Shown in pieces: positions 1-12,700 of a stretch of DNA of 64,000 bases (the first letter of the stretch is position 1; every line of letters starts with the position of its first letter). The stretch comes from Amphirosellinia nigrospora (taxonomy: Eukaryota > Ascomycota > Sordariomycetes > Xylariales > Xylariaceae): NCBI GenBank assembly GCA_004123355.1, contig SCHM01000005.1, positions 186,001 to 250,000 on the forward strand, read 5' to 3'. The notes beneath the pieces were generated by a model, which made no database searches, was not told the DNA's origin, and saw only the letters and a list, made by a program, of their open reading frames with translations. A program made the position numbers and the translations under genes.

Positions 1-31
1 CGGCCTTTTCAACCAACTTACTTGAGCTTAG

Positions 32-961
32 ATCCTGAACCTCTTGAGAACATTTTATTTTCTTACATTGGGACTTGCAAAAGTCGCAATCCTTCATGAA
101 TGGGCCCGAATCTTCGTTCCCCGACCTGGCCGTAACTCATTTTTCTGGCTTTGCTATGCAGTGATAGCTGCAAATATCGCCCTCTATCTTGCTGCCATAC
201 CAATAACGTTTCTTATATGCATTCCTCAGCAGGCCTCGTGGAACCCCTTTATCCCCGGAAGGTGTATAAACAGATGGGCGGCTGACGTGTCTGCCTTTAC
301 TTTCCATCTTGTTACGGACATCTTCACGTTTCTTCTCCCGCAGGGTAATATGGACACTGAACATGCCCATGTCTCGGCGTGCTGGCGTGTCGGCAATATT
401 CTCGTTCGGTGTTTTGTAAGACTTTGACCTCTTTCTGATGCATAGTTTTAGCTAATCGATGTCTCATAGAACTTGCCTATGTGCCGCAGCGCGTGTATAC
501 ACCCTGGCCAGAACAGATTACTCTGGAGATGCAGTTTATAAAGTAAGCACGGTCATTATGTGGGTGTGGGCGAAACAACAGCATTGCTGTTCGTCTTCTG
601 TATACCTGCAGCCCCGAAAGCCTTTCGAGGAGAATTGGGTCTGACGACAGTGCTTGGACGTCCACTACGGTCTTGGACCGGAGCAACGTCAGCTTCAAGA
701 GCGAAGACCCCGGGCACCGAGGACTCTCTTAAAATGGCCAAACATCCAAAACGGCCATATAACCGCATCAAGGATGGTGACAGTCTACAACTTGAAACCA
801 CGGACACAACGTTCAACACAACAATGGATTTGGATAGAAACCAAACAGCTGGTATTACCAGAACTACAGAGCTTATTGTTGAAGAAGGAAGTGGAACGAA
901 TGTTGATCGTCAATGGGTACGGAGACAGCACCCTTGGATGGGGAGCAGAGGATCATCATAA
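32..961 (+). pseudogene. Fungal rhodopsin-domain (SAT4-type) integral membrane protein, 5'-truncated and frame-broken
   Basis: The product resembles the fungal seven-helix Rhodopsin_dom/SAT4 membrane family, whose biochemical role is mostly unknown. The first visible exon follows a TTAG acceptor at 28-31 and encodes the helix-rich stretch LGLAKVAILHEWARIF, the C-P-WNP/GRC loop typical of the family, and a D-F-LLP segment. An intron at 416-469 (GTAAGA...CATAG) leads into CAAARVYTLARTDYSGDAV. The next family block is GETTALLFVFCIPAAPKAF near 570-625. A hydrophilic tail ends with RTTELIVEEGSG at about 880 and a stop at 959-961. The reading frame changes near 344 (within a GGG run) and again near 560, and the two shifts cancel. 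No substitution-type stop codon was seen. The N-terminal helices lie outside the window. The frame changes could be real decay or assembly indels. Confidence 0.72.
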
Positions 962-2285
962 GGACCTATGACGCCCTTAGGCCACGATGTAATGTTGATT
1001 TAATGCGGCTGGGTAGACTATCAGAGCACATCTGGACCCTCGCAATCTCTCCTGATATCTTTCCTCTACCCCTTCAATGAATCGGAAGTTCCTCCTTTCT
1101 CACTGCTACCTTGCACTCGGTTTCGCCATCTTTGTGGCTTTTACTTGCTCCCGATGTCAAAGTCCCACCGTATTGGCTGGCCTATGTTTAATCGTAACGC
1201 ACGTGTTATATGTTATATGGGGAATCTAAATGAAACCCTTTCGCAGTATTTTATCTACAGCATATAACATAGTTTGGAGATAGCTGTCACACAGATAGGA
1301 TGTTGAGTTACGAGCCCCAGGACTATGAGCTCCCCAGATTCCAAAAAGGCCGAATACCCTCCGACCCGCTCTCACGGTCTAAGACATACAGAGTGAGGTA
1401 TAGGGTTATGAGTCATAATAGCCTCGAACACTCTCTGGCTGCCTTTAACCGGAGCTCCTATGAAACCTCTGAATTATTCTGTAGATAAGGACAAAGACCG
1501 AGGTTTCATTCTAGTAAAAGGGGAAACCAGAGACCGTAGAAGTTGCAAGCACTTGAGCACATCCTCTTACCATACTAAGTTGTGATTCATATTACAGTTG
1601 AAGTGCAACACAACGCGGAATCCAACCCTAAATGCCCCGCTTGTTGCGTGAGTCGATTAATATCGGGATCTCTTCTGCTCGGCTCCGAGTAGGGTGTATT
1701 GGGTACAAACCTACGGGCCCGAGGGCATCCTTATTTTGACACGATGAACTTGAGGTCACACCTACAACGAGGCTTCTTGTGCCTACCACTTACCATTTGT
1801 TTAGGATCACCGTGTCGCCGCCATCCTTCCGGCATATTTGCGCAGTGGTATTACAGACATGGGATACAGGTTGACAATCCTGCGTGGAGCGGGGCATGGC
1901 GCCTATTCCCTGCTCAAGAGGGGTGTTTCTGAAGCCTGATCTGACTGTATTTGGAGCACATTGGCGTTACATAGCATTAGGTAGTGAGTGATGCCATTTC
2001 ATTGGAGCAATCGCGAACACCAATGGAATGCAGCCACTCCTTCGTCTCCAAATTGCCACCCACTACAAGAGCCTCCCTTGCTCATCCGTTATCTAAACGC
2101 AGATGAACCTGTGCATAGAGACCTAGGAATGCACCATCCGCTTCCTCCCCAGAAGTTTTCTTCTGACGTCTATCAATCTCTCCCTTCAAAATTGTTTGTG
2201 ATCCACACACGATGTTAGTTTCCCGTTGACGCGCAGCTCAGTCAGCTACCCTAAGTATCGTTGTAGGAAATAGGTATTGTGCACA
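962..2285. other. Intergenic, no supported gene
   Basis: Only short open frames occur here (1300-1488, 1699-1932, 1988-2218) and none shows a domain or compositional support. The stretch is the 3' flank of the membrane-protein gene and the promoter side of the GMC oxidoreductase gene. Confidence 0.55.
1678..1689. promoter_or_regulatory. Perfect CTCGG-CT-CCGAG palindrome, possible Zn2Cys6 site
   Basis: A 5+2+5 perfect inverted repeat with inward CGG/CCG half sites lies about 600 bp upstream of the GMC oxidoreductase start. Fungal Zn(II)2Cys6 regulators bind CGG half sites in this geometry. That a factor binds here is inference from one short motif. Confidence 0.25.
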
Positions 2286-4370
2286 ATGCCTATACACAGC
2301 ACGCTTCCTGAAGACTTACGTCAAGTTGATGTCATAATCGTGGGCGGTAAGCCGGCAGTGTCACAATTATACTTTTTCTATGCGTGGGAACTAAATGTTT
2401 TTATACAGGTGGTACAGCAGGCTGCATCGTCGCCTCCAGGCTAGCCGACCAGGATCAAGACATCTCAATTTTAGTCATCGAAAGTGGTTCCAATAACCTC
2501 GATGTGCCCGTTATTACTCATCCCGCTTTGTACCGAGCGAACTTCGCACCGGAGCATGGTAATACGGTGACTTATACAAGCAAAAATCACAGCTCCTCCA
2601 TCGGGATGTTGACGTTACTGTCGGTGGCTGTCTGGGTGGCGGCTCATCTGTGAATGCGATGATATACGCTCGCCCTCAAGCTGTCGATTTTGATTCTTGG
2701 GGGTTCAAGGGCTGGACTAGCCGTGAATTAATGCCGTTCTTGCAGAAAGTAAGCTATTGACGCATTTTATTGAAAATGGTTTATTCCCTCTATCCTGCCA
2801 TATTTGCCTGGTGATGCTGATACGGAATGCGGTCAGCTTGAGACATTCCATTCTCCAAATAGCGGACAGGCGCACGGCTCAGAAGGCCCGATCCAAGTGT
2901 CCGCTAATAGTTTCCCCGGAGATTCTGTTAAGAGAGATTTTATCGATACGATGACGCAATTGGGCTATCCCGAGGTGAATGACCTGCAAGACCTTCATAA
3001 TGCGAATGGCGTTGCCCAGGCCTTCCGATATGTGTCCCCCGAACATGGCAAGAGGCAAGATAGTGCCCACAGATACTTGCACCCACGAATCCAACAGGAG
3101 GAGTTTCCAAACCTCCACGTTTTAGTCGAATCGCAGGTCACTCGACTTCTTGTTGGTGGAAATAAAAACGTCGGGGGCGTCGAATACAGATCAAACCCTC
3201 GGGTTTCGAAGGAAACGCCATCCGAGTTGCTGCAAATTGTCAAAGCTAGGAAGCTCGTTATCGTTTCAGCTGGTGCATTTGGGACACCTCTTCTCCTCGA
3301 AAGGTCGGGTATTCGGTGATAAGGGGTTCTGTGGAAAGCTGGAGTGCGAGCGTCTCACCATCTTCCTGGTGTCGGCTGTGACTTTCAGGATCATCAGTGC
3401 ATCCCGTTCGCATATAAATCGGGCTATCCACCGGGGAGCACCTTTGAGAGCATTTACAATGGAACAAGAAGTATTCCAGATTTGCTGGCAAATGATGATC
3501 CCATACTCGGCTGGAATGGAGTGGACGCCTCGGCTAAGATTCGGCCCACCGAGTCAGAAGTCAAGTCAATGAGTCCTGCTTTCGCAAGCGCTTGGGAGAA
3601 AGATTACAAGAATGTTGCAAGCAAGCCACTTGCATCCATGATCTTCATCAATGGGTATGGAAAGACTACGAATTTGATGCTTATTCGTATTAACCTTCTG
3701 TTAGAATCTTGGAGACCCAACTCCTTTTCCGAAAGGCGAGTACTTCACAATAGTTGCCTATACTACTTATCCTTACTCCCGCGGTCATGTAGTAAGTGCA
3801 AAGCTGGCTCATAGCTTGCTTGATGCGCAATATCGTACTCACTTGTGTTAGCATATCACTGGACCTCAGATCGACCAGCCCCCTGATTTCAAAACCGGCT
3901 ACCTGTCTGATGACGATGATCTCGATTTGGAGATTCAGCTATGGGCTTACAAGAAGCAGCGGGAGATAGCTAGCCGTATGGCGAGTCTCGCGAGCGAAAT
4001 ATCGGATCAACAACCGTCTTTTCCTCAAGACTCAAAAGCATCGTTGAACTCGCGCATCAAAGACTCGCCCGCAGGCGAAACTACTTTCGAGTACTCTAGA
4101 GAGGACGACGAGGCAATCAAGCACTTCATTCGTGGAAAAGTGGGAACAACGTGGCACCCACTAGGGACTTGCAAGATGGCGGCACTTGAACAGATGGGTG
4201 TTGTAGACGAAAGGCTGAATGTGCATGGCATGGTAGGTCTGAAGATTGTTGATTTGAGCATCGTCCCTAAGAATGTGTCTGGAAATACGATGAACGCTGC
4301 TTTGCTCGTTGGGGAGCGAGCTGCAGATATTATCATTGAGGACTTGGGACTAGATGGCCGCTCAGTGTAA
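2286..4370 (+). pseudogene. GMC-family FAD-dependent oxidoreductase, frame-broken
   Basis: This gene encodes a glucose-methanol-choline family flavoenzyme that would oxidise an alcohol-type substrate using FAD. The ATG at 2286 opens a short exon ending in VDVIIVG. An intron at 2347-2408 splits the Rossmann motif GGGTAG. Further family blocks are GGCLGGGSSVNAM (about 2620), DFDSWGFKGW (about 2690), GAFGTPLLLERSGI (about 3275), LPGVGCDFQDH (about 3360), the catalytic GTTWHPLGTCKM (about 4145) and VSGNTMNAALLVGERAAD (about 4275), where the second catalytic position is Asn. Other introns lie at 2749-2836 and 3792-3851. A few frame breaks interrupt it, so it is non-functional as read. Full family length, about 560-600 residues, is covered. 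It lies 2.4 kb upstream of the PKS start and probably belonged to that pathway. Confidence 0.8.
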
Positions 4371-4470
4371 TGGTGATTCGAGCACAGGAGCAGGGCAAGA
4401 GACTATAGTTTCACGCATTGTGTTGATTGTAGTATCATGATGCACTTGATTATTATATAAGCTGAGTTAC

Positions 4471-5226
4471 TTATGATCTGACAGCTTTTCTCGGTCTTCG
4501 GGCCGTAAATAGCAAGACCATGCCCACAAGCCTCGTCTCAACCTCTAAAAAATCCTCTTTCAGTGCCCTCCACGTCCTCTCTAGTATCACACAAGTTGCT
4601 GAATGAGCCTGCAAAGTTGAAAAATTGCAGAGTTAACCATGCAAGGCGACCAACTACATAGTCCTTTCCTAAAATAGTGCATCCCGTCAACACACCATCT
4701 TCACTCAACACATTTTTATAAGTAGATATCGCTCGCCACTTATCAGCCCCTCCGGGGACGCAATGGAAGAGGTTGAACATGGAGATAGAAGTGAAAGATG
4801 ATTCCTTCAATTCAGAGGGGAGAGGCTTTCTGATGTCTGTGCTCACGCATTGGATGTGAACATTCGGTGCGAGGCTGAGTATGTTGCTTCTAGCAGCCTC
4901 GAGCGAGTTGGTGTTCAGATCAACGAGTGTCAGATGGTAGTCACCCTTCTCGAGCTGTTGTAGAGCGACACCGGGAAAGTAGCCGTCCGCTACCCACAAT
5001 CAAGATGGCGAGTCGTGAAACCATCGTTGAAGTGCGGTACAAGGACTTTTTGAGGGTCGCAAGCCCACAAAACAGGGAAATTGAACTTGAGGACATAGAG
5101 CCGATACAATTTCAAGAAAAGGGGGGTATACACGCCGGAGCCGACAGCAGCTCTTTGGCCTCTGAAGATTTCCATGGGTATAAAGGTTGGGAGTTCGGTC
5201 AGTGAGCCACGAGGGTAAAAGGCCAT
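4471..5226 (-). pseudogene. Class I SAM-dependent methyltransferase, frame-broken
   Basis: This is a small fungal class I methyltransferase that would transfer a methyl group from S-adenosylmethionine, probably to a cluster metabolite. It reads from an ATG at 5226 (MAFYPRGSLTELPTFIP). The N-terminal YTPLFLKLYRLYVLKF and HLDCG segments match the start of this family. The SAM-binding region follows as DGYFP and LTLVDLNTNSLEAARSNI, then SISMFNLFHCVPGG. The C-terminal strand VGMVLLFTARRP is visible just before a stop at 4471-4473. Frame changes occur near 4990 and near 4550, both at single-base runs, with no substitution-type stop codons. It is transcribed away from the PKS across a 1.6-kb shared upstream region, an arrangement common in metabolite clusters. 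Confidence 0.72.
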
Positions 5227-6803
5227 AGTCGATTCACATGATAGCCTCCAAGTTCTTTATAAAATCCCGACGTTGCACTTCTCCCTCAACTTGTGTGATT
5301 GACAATATATAATGATCAAGCTACCGATTTGAGACAGGTCAAAGCCCAACGCAGCTTCTCACCTCACGAAACGGCCACAAGCAGTGACATGTCCACATGT
5401 TTCTTGGCAATATAAAGACTCTCATGAATGTGACACTTCACATGGCAGCTTATGGCAGTGGTTCCACAATACTTCTATTATCAGCTGACTGCATAATGCA
5501 AGTACCATGCAGTAACGCTACGGAGATATCAGTAATATTGGTTTTACAGATGCGAAGAGAGACAAATCTGACTACAAGAGGAGGGGCAAGCAAAGATTTA
5601 AACGAGACAGGAGGCCTGCATTGGCTAACGTATCGGACACAGCGCGGCGAGGATCCTTGCTGTACTACGTAGCTAGAAAATATAGAGCGCCGGATGAGCA
5701 ACCGGATTAGGCATCGGAAGATTTCGCTTGGGGAAGTCAGATCGCGAAGTTGTAGCTGTATGTCAATCAAAATTCGCTCATGGGCGCGGTTCGAGCCGCA
5801 AGGATGCATGGTGGATGGTGGCATAGGCCAGAATACGTGACATCTTTGTGTCAGTGGCATATAGTTGGCATTTGCCGTCGGCACGCTCCTGATCCTCCCC
5901 GCGAAATCCCGTCTCGCGATGCATCCAATCTCTTGTCGCCACATCCAGGATCTGGAGCGTGACGAGTAGCTTCATCGACTGCCCGCCTTTTGGAATGTGG
6001 TAACAATGTCGGTACGTTGGAGCTGTCACATTGCATTTCCGCATTTACCTTATCAATTGGTGATTCAAGCGTCGTATAATTTCACCGAGCCCTATTACAA
6101 CCGCAAGGGTTACACCAAACTCCAAAATCGCCATCTTGAAGTCGTATTGATAGCCCTATTGAGAACTGAAGGAATGATGTTACATTGACCCTCCTATAAG
6201 AACTGGCGGAATCGGCTCTTGCATGAGACCATGCATATTGAGACACGGAGAATAAGGAACACTTCCCGATGCGCGTTGCTAGAGTTTTGGACGAAGAGCA
6301 TGCCACGGAGTAGCGTTGTGTTGTATTATGACAGCGTAATGAGCTGCGTACAGTTAACGCACAGTACATGAGAAATTAAAAGGTTTTTCCATCGGGCGAA
6401 TACACACATCCCATAATCCTGATCCGTATCGCCTGAGAGGCAACTTCAGGCTTTCTGGATCAAGCTATGAACTAGTCTTGGGCAATATGAAACGGGTGAA
6501 AGTGGAATGGTAATAAGTGTCCAGCATCTCAAAAGGATGATCTAGCTTGGAGAGTATTGCTTTAAGATCAGTAATAGTATTTCCTAACATGTGCTAGTTT
6601 GAGACCAAGGATAACTTTCAAATAGCAAAGCTTTTGTCAATAACTATTATGAATATTGTTTAGAGTACAACCTTTCCATATATATAACTTCCCCAGCCTC
6701 TCTTCGCAGTCTGCATTCTTTTGTAGCTCAGATTTGCTCATCACATTGTAGTCTCTGAGCCATTACCGCCGCTGTGCTGTAAGAGGTCATAAATCACTAC
6801 ACC
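5227..6803. other. Divergent upstream region between methyltransferase and PKS
   Basis: About 1.6 kb separates the two divergent genes. It has open frames of up to 164 codons on the minus strand (5450-5944, 5778-6044, 6082-6369), but none shows a recognisable domain or consistent coding signal, so they are not called as genes. The right end carries the PKS core promoter. Confidence 0.5.
6679..6687 (+). promoter_or_regulatory. TATA-like box upstream of the PKS
   Basis: TATATATAA lies about 117 bp upstream of the PKS ATG and is followed by a pyrimidine-rich stretch (about 6688-6724), the usual fungal core-promoter layout. Assignment rests on position and composition only. Confidence 0.4.
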
Positions 6804-9564
6804 ATGTCACCGTTGATGGATCCTATTGCAATCATTGGCTTTGCTTTCAAGCTCCCTCAGGGTGTTGTTGATGAAAGCGACTTGTGGAGACTCTACTCGG
6901 TCGTAAAAACCTTATGACTAGTTGGCCCGATGATCGCGTCAATGCGGCTGGCTTCTATAACTGCGGAGTGGAGGGAGGGAATATGGTTTGTCGGCCCCTG
7001 GGTTGCACGTTTTTTGCATTTCATGGCTAAAATGCAAATAGCTTCCTACTCGCGGGGTCATTTCGTTACTCAGGACCCCGCGTTTTTGATGCCCCTTTCT
7101 TCTCCATCACTCCCGGTGAGGCTGCTGCAAGTAAGAAATTTTTATCTGTATAGGTATCGGCATAGAATGCATTTACTGTATTGTTCTTATCCCCGGCGTT
7201 TTCGCTCGAATGCTATATCTTTATTTCTGTGTCAGACAATAACTGTCGTGACAGTGGATCCTGCACAGCGTTGGGCATTAGAAACATCGTTTCGGGCCTT
7301 TGAGAATGGTAAGAATCCGTAACATGGAGCAAAGATTTTGTGATTGACATTCATAATACAGCTGGAATGCCACTTGCCAAGTTGAGCGGCTCCCGTACAG
7401 CTGTTTTTGGTTCCTGTATGTCTGATGACTATAAAACGATGCTGCTCAAAGACCCCCAACTGCTGCCGCGTACGGCAGCCACGGGTGCAACTCCTGCTAT
7501 TTTTGCGAATAGAATAAGCTGGTATTTTAATTTGACAGGCCCAAGCGTTGTTGTTGACACAGCTTGTTCTGGAAGCATGGTCGCTCTGGATCTTGCCTGT
7601 CAATCGTTGCGAAATGGGGATGCCTCAATGGTAAGTCAATCGCTCTAAAATAACTCAAACGACGCTGTATCACTCCGAAACTGATCATAACCGAGTTTCA
7701 TGAATAGGCTTTGATCACTGGGGCCAGTCTGTTGCTTACCCCTGAGTCGACGGTGATCTTGGGTAATATGGGCTTCCTTTCACCAGATGGTTGTTGTTTT
7801 AGCTTCGATGAGCGTGCGAACGGTTATGCACGGGGAGAAGGTGTGCTTGCTATGGTCATTAAACCTCTCTCAGATGCTGTTGCAAACAACGACATGATCA
7901 GGGCAGTTATACGTTCGACTGGTACCAACCAGGACGGTCGTACGCCTGGTTTAACTCAACCAAATCCTACCTCACAGGAGGACCTCATCCGCCGTGTCTA
8001 CGCTAAAGCAGGACTCGATCCAAGTTTGACTCGTTATGTAGAAGCGCATGGTACGTGTTGAAGTTCTGTGGAAGACCCCAAAATCGTTCATGAACACCCT
8101 TTGTTGTCTGTTAATATGTTGACTTGTTAATGTCCATATACAGGCACTGGTACTTCCGCCGGAGATCCAACTGAGACTGCTGCCTTACTTGGTGCTTTTG
8201 CAAACTACCGATCACATGACGATCCCTTATACGTGTAAGTTCTCTTCACATACCCAATTGATTGCTTCTTATGGTCTTGCACAGAGGTTCTATCAAATCC
8301 AACATCGGGCATCTTGAGGGCGGCAGTGGTCTTGCTGGCATCATCAAGACCATTCTTGTTCTTGAAAAAGGTGTCATACCGCCCACCGCACTGCTCGAGA
8401 AAGTCAATACTCGCATTGAAACGAGCTCCGGTGCACTTGTAGTAAGTTCTCCGCTTGGCGTAAGTGGCGGCAAATCTGACTATAAGAAGTTTCCAAAAGC
8501 ACCTGTGCAATGGCCTGTGAGAGGCATCCGGCGAGCGTCAGTGAACTCGTTCGGAATTGGTGGGACTAACTCACACATTGTTTTGGACGCTGCCTGCGAG
8601 TATCTCCACACTCACGGTATCCTAGGTTGTCATTCATGCCGCATAGACAATCATAAATGTGCTGACATCAAATCAAAAGACATCCCAGATGCTGGTCAGA
8701 CAACCAAACTCCTCGTCTGGTCAGCCTCCGACGAAAGCGCACTCATTCGCACACTCAAACAGTACGAGGAGTATTATAATTCGTCTATTCTGGGTGACTT
8801 CCACAAGCTCGATCAACTGACGTATACTCTGTCTGAGAGAAGGAGTCATATGACTTGGAGAGTTTGCGCAACAATTAATGCCGGAGAATGTCTTCGAGTT
8901 AGCGATATCCTTACTGCGACAAAACCAACTCGTTCGTCGAAAGGCAATTCCCTCGCTTTTGTCTTCACGGGCCAGGGAGCACAGCACGCCAATATGGGGT
9001 TAGAGCTATTACAATATCCAGTCTTTGGCCAAGCCCTTCAGGAAATCAATCGCATCTACGCTGAGCTCGGGTGCTCTTGGAACTTGATTGGTGTGTACAA
9101 CTCAACCCGAGTTCTAAAGGGTTAACAGACTGATCAATTTCATGATACAGATGAACTTCGTAATCAAGATCACATAAACTTGCCTGAATATAGCCAGCCT
9201 TTATGTACAGCTCTACAGATAGGCTTGGTTAAACTACTTCGGAAATTTAGCATTACGCCAGCAGCCGTCGTGGGGCATTCATCTGGCGAGATTGCTGCCG
9301 CGTAAGTCACTGAACCACGCGATGAATTGCATTATAACTAATTTTAGGCTACTAGTTACGCAGCAGGGGCTCTTTCGGAAAGAGCCGCTTGCATAATTGC
9401 ATATCACCGCGGTCAACTAGCGGGCAAGTTAGTAAAGTCAAGCACCGTCCGGACTAATATGATGTCAGTAAATTTACGAGAGGAAGAAGTCTCAAGCTAT
9501 CTTGCTTCAAACCCTCAGTGGCCAGAAAGTGTCAAACAGGTCCAAATTGCGTGTGTCAATAGTC

Positions 9565-9572
9565 CTATCAAC
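9565..9572. repeat. Left 8-bp target-site duplication (CTATCAAC)
   Basis: These last 8 bp of PKS coding sequence before the element match CTGTCAAC on the far side with one transition. In the AT domain this is the codon region for N-S-P-I-N, and the frame resumes with C-T-L-A-G after the right copy. Confidence 0.75.
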
Positions 9573-9735
9573 TAGGGTTCGGAAATGGGTACCCATAGGT
9601 ACCTACGGAAAACCCATAGGTTTTCTAAGTACCCAAAAAAACCCATAGGTTTTTTTTAATAAGTTAACCTATATATTTTAACCTATAGGTTTTTTTAAGT
9701 ACTTAGAAAAACCTATAGGTTTTTTTAAGTAAGTT
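9573..9735. repeat. Left subterminal palindromic repeat array of the transposon
   Basis: Several copies of the near-palindrome AAACCYATAGGTTT occur within about 160 bp of the left end, next to TACCCATAGGTACC. Subterminal repeats of this kind are typical transposase-binding sites in hAT elements. The binding role is inference. Confidence 0.55.
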
Positions 9736-12700
9736 TTACTTACGACTAAAAGTAAATATAAGCAATATTAAATTAAAAGCAAAGCTTATTTATAATTAAC
9801 GTTAAAATTTATCGATTAATTGTTTATTATAGCTATAATTATTACGCAAATATATACTAATTTTTATATTAATCTTAGAATAAATCCTAGCAATAAATTA
9901 AGCAAATATATATTCGAACTTATTTATTTTTTGCCTTGTATTGTTTGTTGCTGCTAAATTTTTCGGTTTTTTGTTTCGAGCAAGTTTTAACTAAGCTTAT
10001 GCTTTTTTATTTTTTTTTACAGTAGCTTTTGCAGCAATTTTTTCGTCTATTTTTATATAACTTTTAATAAACGGTAATATTATAATAAAAAAATAATTAA
10101 AAGTTATAAAAATATTAATATTAAAATTTAAATTATTCGTATAATAATAAATACTAAATAAATATTTTTAAACATAATATAATACGTTTAATATATATTG
10201 TTGTAAAATATGCTGCTAAATAAGCGAATTAATATATAAATTAATATAATATTAGTATAAAATATACTAGCTATAAAAAATATAATAATGCTTTTAAAAG
10301 CTTTTATTAAAGCTATAATAGTAAATTTTTAAATATAGGCGTTAAACATATAGCTATATAAATATTTTTTATAATACGGATAAAAAGTGCTTTTTTAATT
10401 AATAGGACTAAATATAAATTATTTTAGAGCTGCTAAATTTCTTGTAAAGCTTTATTTAAAACTAAATTAATATAATAAATATAAATATACTTTTTAAATG
10501 CTAACTTTTTATAGCACTAAGGAACTATTTAGCTAGTTTTTACTTGCTATTTTAAGCGTAGGTATATTATAAAATCCTAGTTTCTTAACTAGTTTTCGAA
10601 CTTTTTATATATTAAAGTTTAAAAGCTAAAAGCTTGTAAGGATTTTTATTAGCTATAAAAATTATTTTTTGCTTGGAAAAATATTTGTACCCGGTTTTAT
10701 ATTTTTAGTTTTTTAAAGGTTATTTATATAATGAAATTATATACCGATTAATATATAGAAAATAAATTTAAATTAATTATTTAAGATTTTAGCAGTATAT
10801 CGGATTTAGTAGGACGACCTTTTATTGTAACCCTTTTTTTTTAAGCATTAAAACTTTTTTCTATAGCTTTTTTTTTTTTAGTACAAAAACCTATTTTAGC
10901 AAATAACTATATAATAAAATTAGTATATAAATTAGTATATAAATTATAAATTAAAGCATACTTATTAGTTTGCTTATTTATAGCTTTTTTTATTACTAAA
11001 TTTTTTTATTAGTTTAAAAAAAGTTTATTTATAGTACTAAGACCTGTATATACTAGTAATAATATTATTTATTGTTTCTGGCTTAGTATTTATTATAGCT
11101 TTATTAACATATTGTTTAAAGCTATTGCTATATTAACTTTTAGTATATAATAAAATTATATTTTTAAATAGATTAAAAAGCTATTAATTTAGTAGTAAAC
11201 TTTTTTAAAATAAATTAATTAATATTAATATAAAATAGTTAGCAAATAATAAATAAATATATTATTAGCTTTAAAAAGTTAAATTTTTAAGCTTTTTTTT
11301 TAGTTGTTTTATTTTTTTTTAGCGAAGTTTAAAGTAATAGGGGTTCTTAGCGCTTTTATTTGTAAGCTTTAGCTTATTCTTTAAACTTTGCTAAATTTTA
11401 AAATTATTGCTTTATTGCTACTACTGTTTTTTTGTTGTTTTTATGTAACGTTTATAGTTCTTTTATATTTAATTTTTTAAGCTTAATATATGCTTAGTTG
11501 ATTTAATTATATAATTAATATATATATTAGTATATTTAGGCTATATTTATAAATTCTAAATATTTTATTGTTTGTTTATTTAGATTTATATTATTTGCCC
11601 CGCTATTTTAATAGCTGCGGAGTAACTATATTGATTAATATAATAATTAATATAAATATTTTAGTTTTTTATTTATTACTATTTTAGTTTATATAATAGG
11701 GCGATTAATTTTAATTAGCTAAAAATTTAATAATAGTTAGATTTAACTAAAAAAATAAAAAATTAATTAAAATTAAATATATAATAAAAAGTCCGACGAA
11801 AATTTTAAGTATAGTAAAGAGTTAATATATACTATATAAAAATAAAAAATAGTTATAAAAATTAAAAATAATATAATGCGAAAAATATATAAAAGTTTTT
11901 TATATAATAAATAAAAACCTATTTTTATTAAAAAAAGTAAATCTATACTTTTTAAAAAAAAACGTTTTTTTAAAAAATTTTTTTTTTGCTTTTTTATATT
12001 TTAAAATTAATATATAATTATATATTTTTATACAAATATTGTTTAATTATAAGTTTTATTTACAAGAACTTTAATATATTATATATTAATAATTAAAGTT
12101 ATAATAGTTAAAAAAATTATATTATTTAGCGGCTTAATATTATCCGTACTATTTTTCGGGCTAGTTCTAGTAAATTTAGGTTAATTTAATTCTAACTTTT
12201 TGTTTTTTTGTTTTTATAAAAAGTAAAATTCTGTATAATAAGGTTCTATATAGCAAAGTTTTATATAAAATCGATCTTTAGTATATTAAAAATAAGTTTT
12301 AAGATATATATTTCGATTTATTTTCGAAATAATCGGCAGGCCGAAAACTAATATTTTGCTAGCGCTAAGAATATTTTATAAACTAAGATTAATAATCGTT
12401 AAAATATCCGTATTAAAAAAAAATAATTATATAGGTTTTTAGGCTATTTTAGCTGTATATTTTATTGTTGTTTTTTTTTTTATTTTTTATTAAATAGTTT
12501 TTTATTTAAAAGTATTTATATATAAAATAATTAGTAGCGCTAGTATATAATTTCGTATATATATAGATAATATAAAGTAAGCTTGAAAAATACTAAAAAT
12601 AATTTATTTTGTTCGGGGTAATAAATATTATAAGTAAATAATTATATACGTTTTAGCGTAATAAAAGCTGCTTATATAAAAAGTATACTTTGTATAAGCG

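Noticed and set aside
5780-5800. GCGGTTCGAGCCGC, considered as a tRNA T-arm
   Set aside because: The surrounding bases do not form the other arms of a tRNA cloverleaf.
5450-6369. Minus-strand open frames of up to 164 codons between the methyltransferase and PKS
   Set aside because: No motif, no conserved spacing and frames that break repeatedly; more likely chance frames in a promoter region.
9573-9600. Telomere-like TAGGGTT / AACCCTA words at the element ends, considered as an internal telomere
   Set aside because: Only one unit occurs at each end, in inverted orientation and flanked by an 8-bp duplication, so terminal inverted repeats explain it better.
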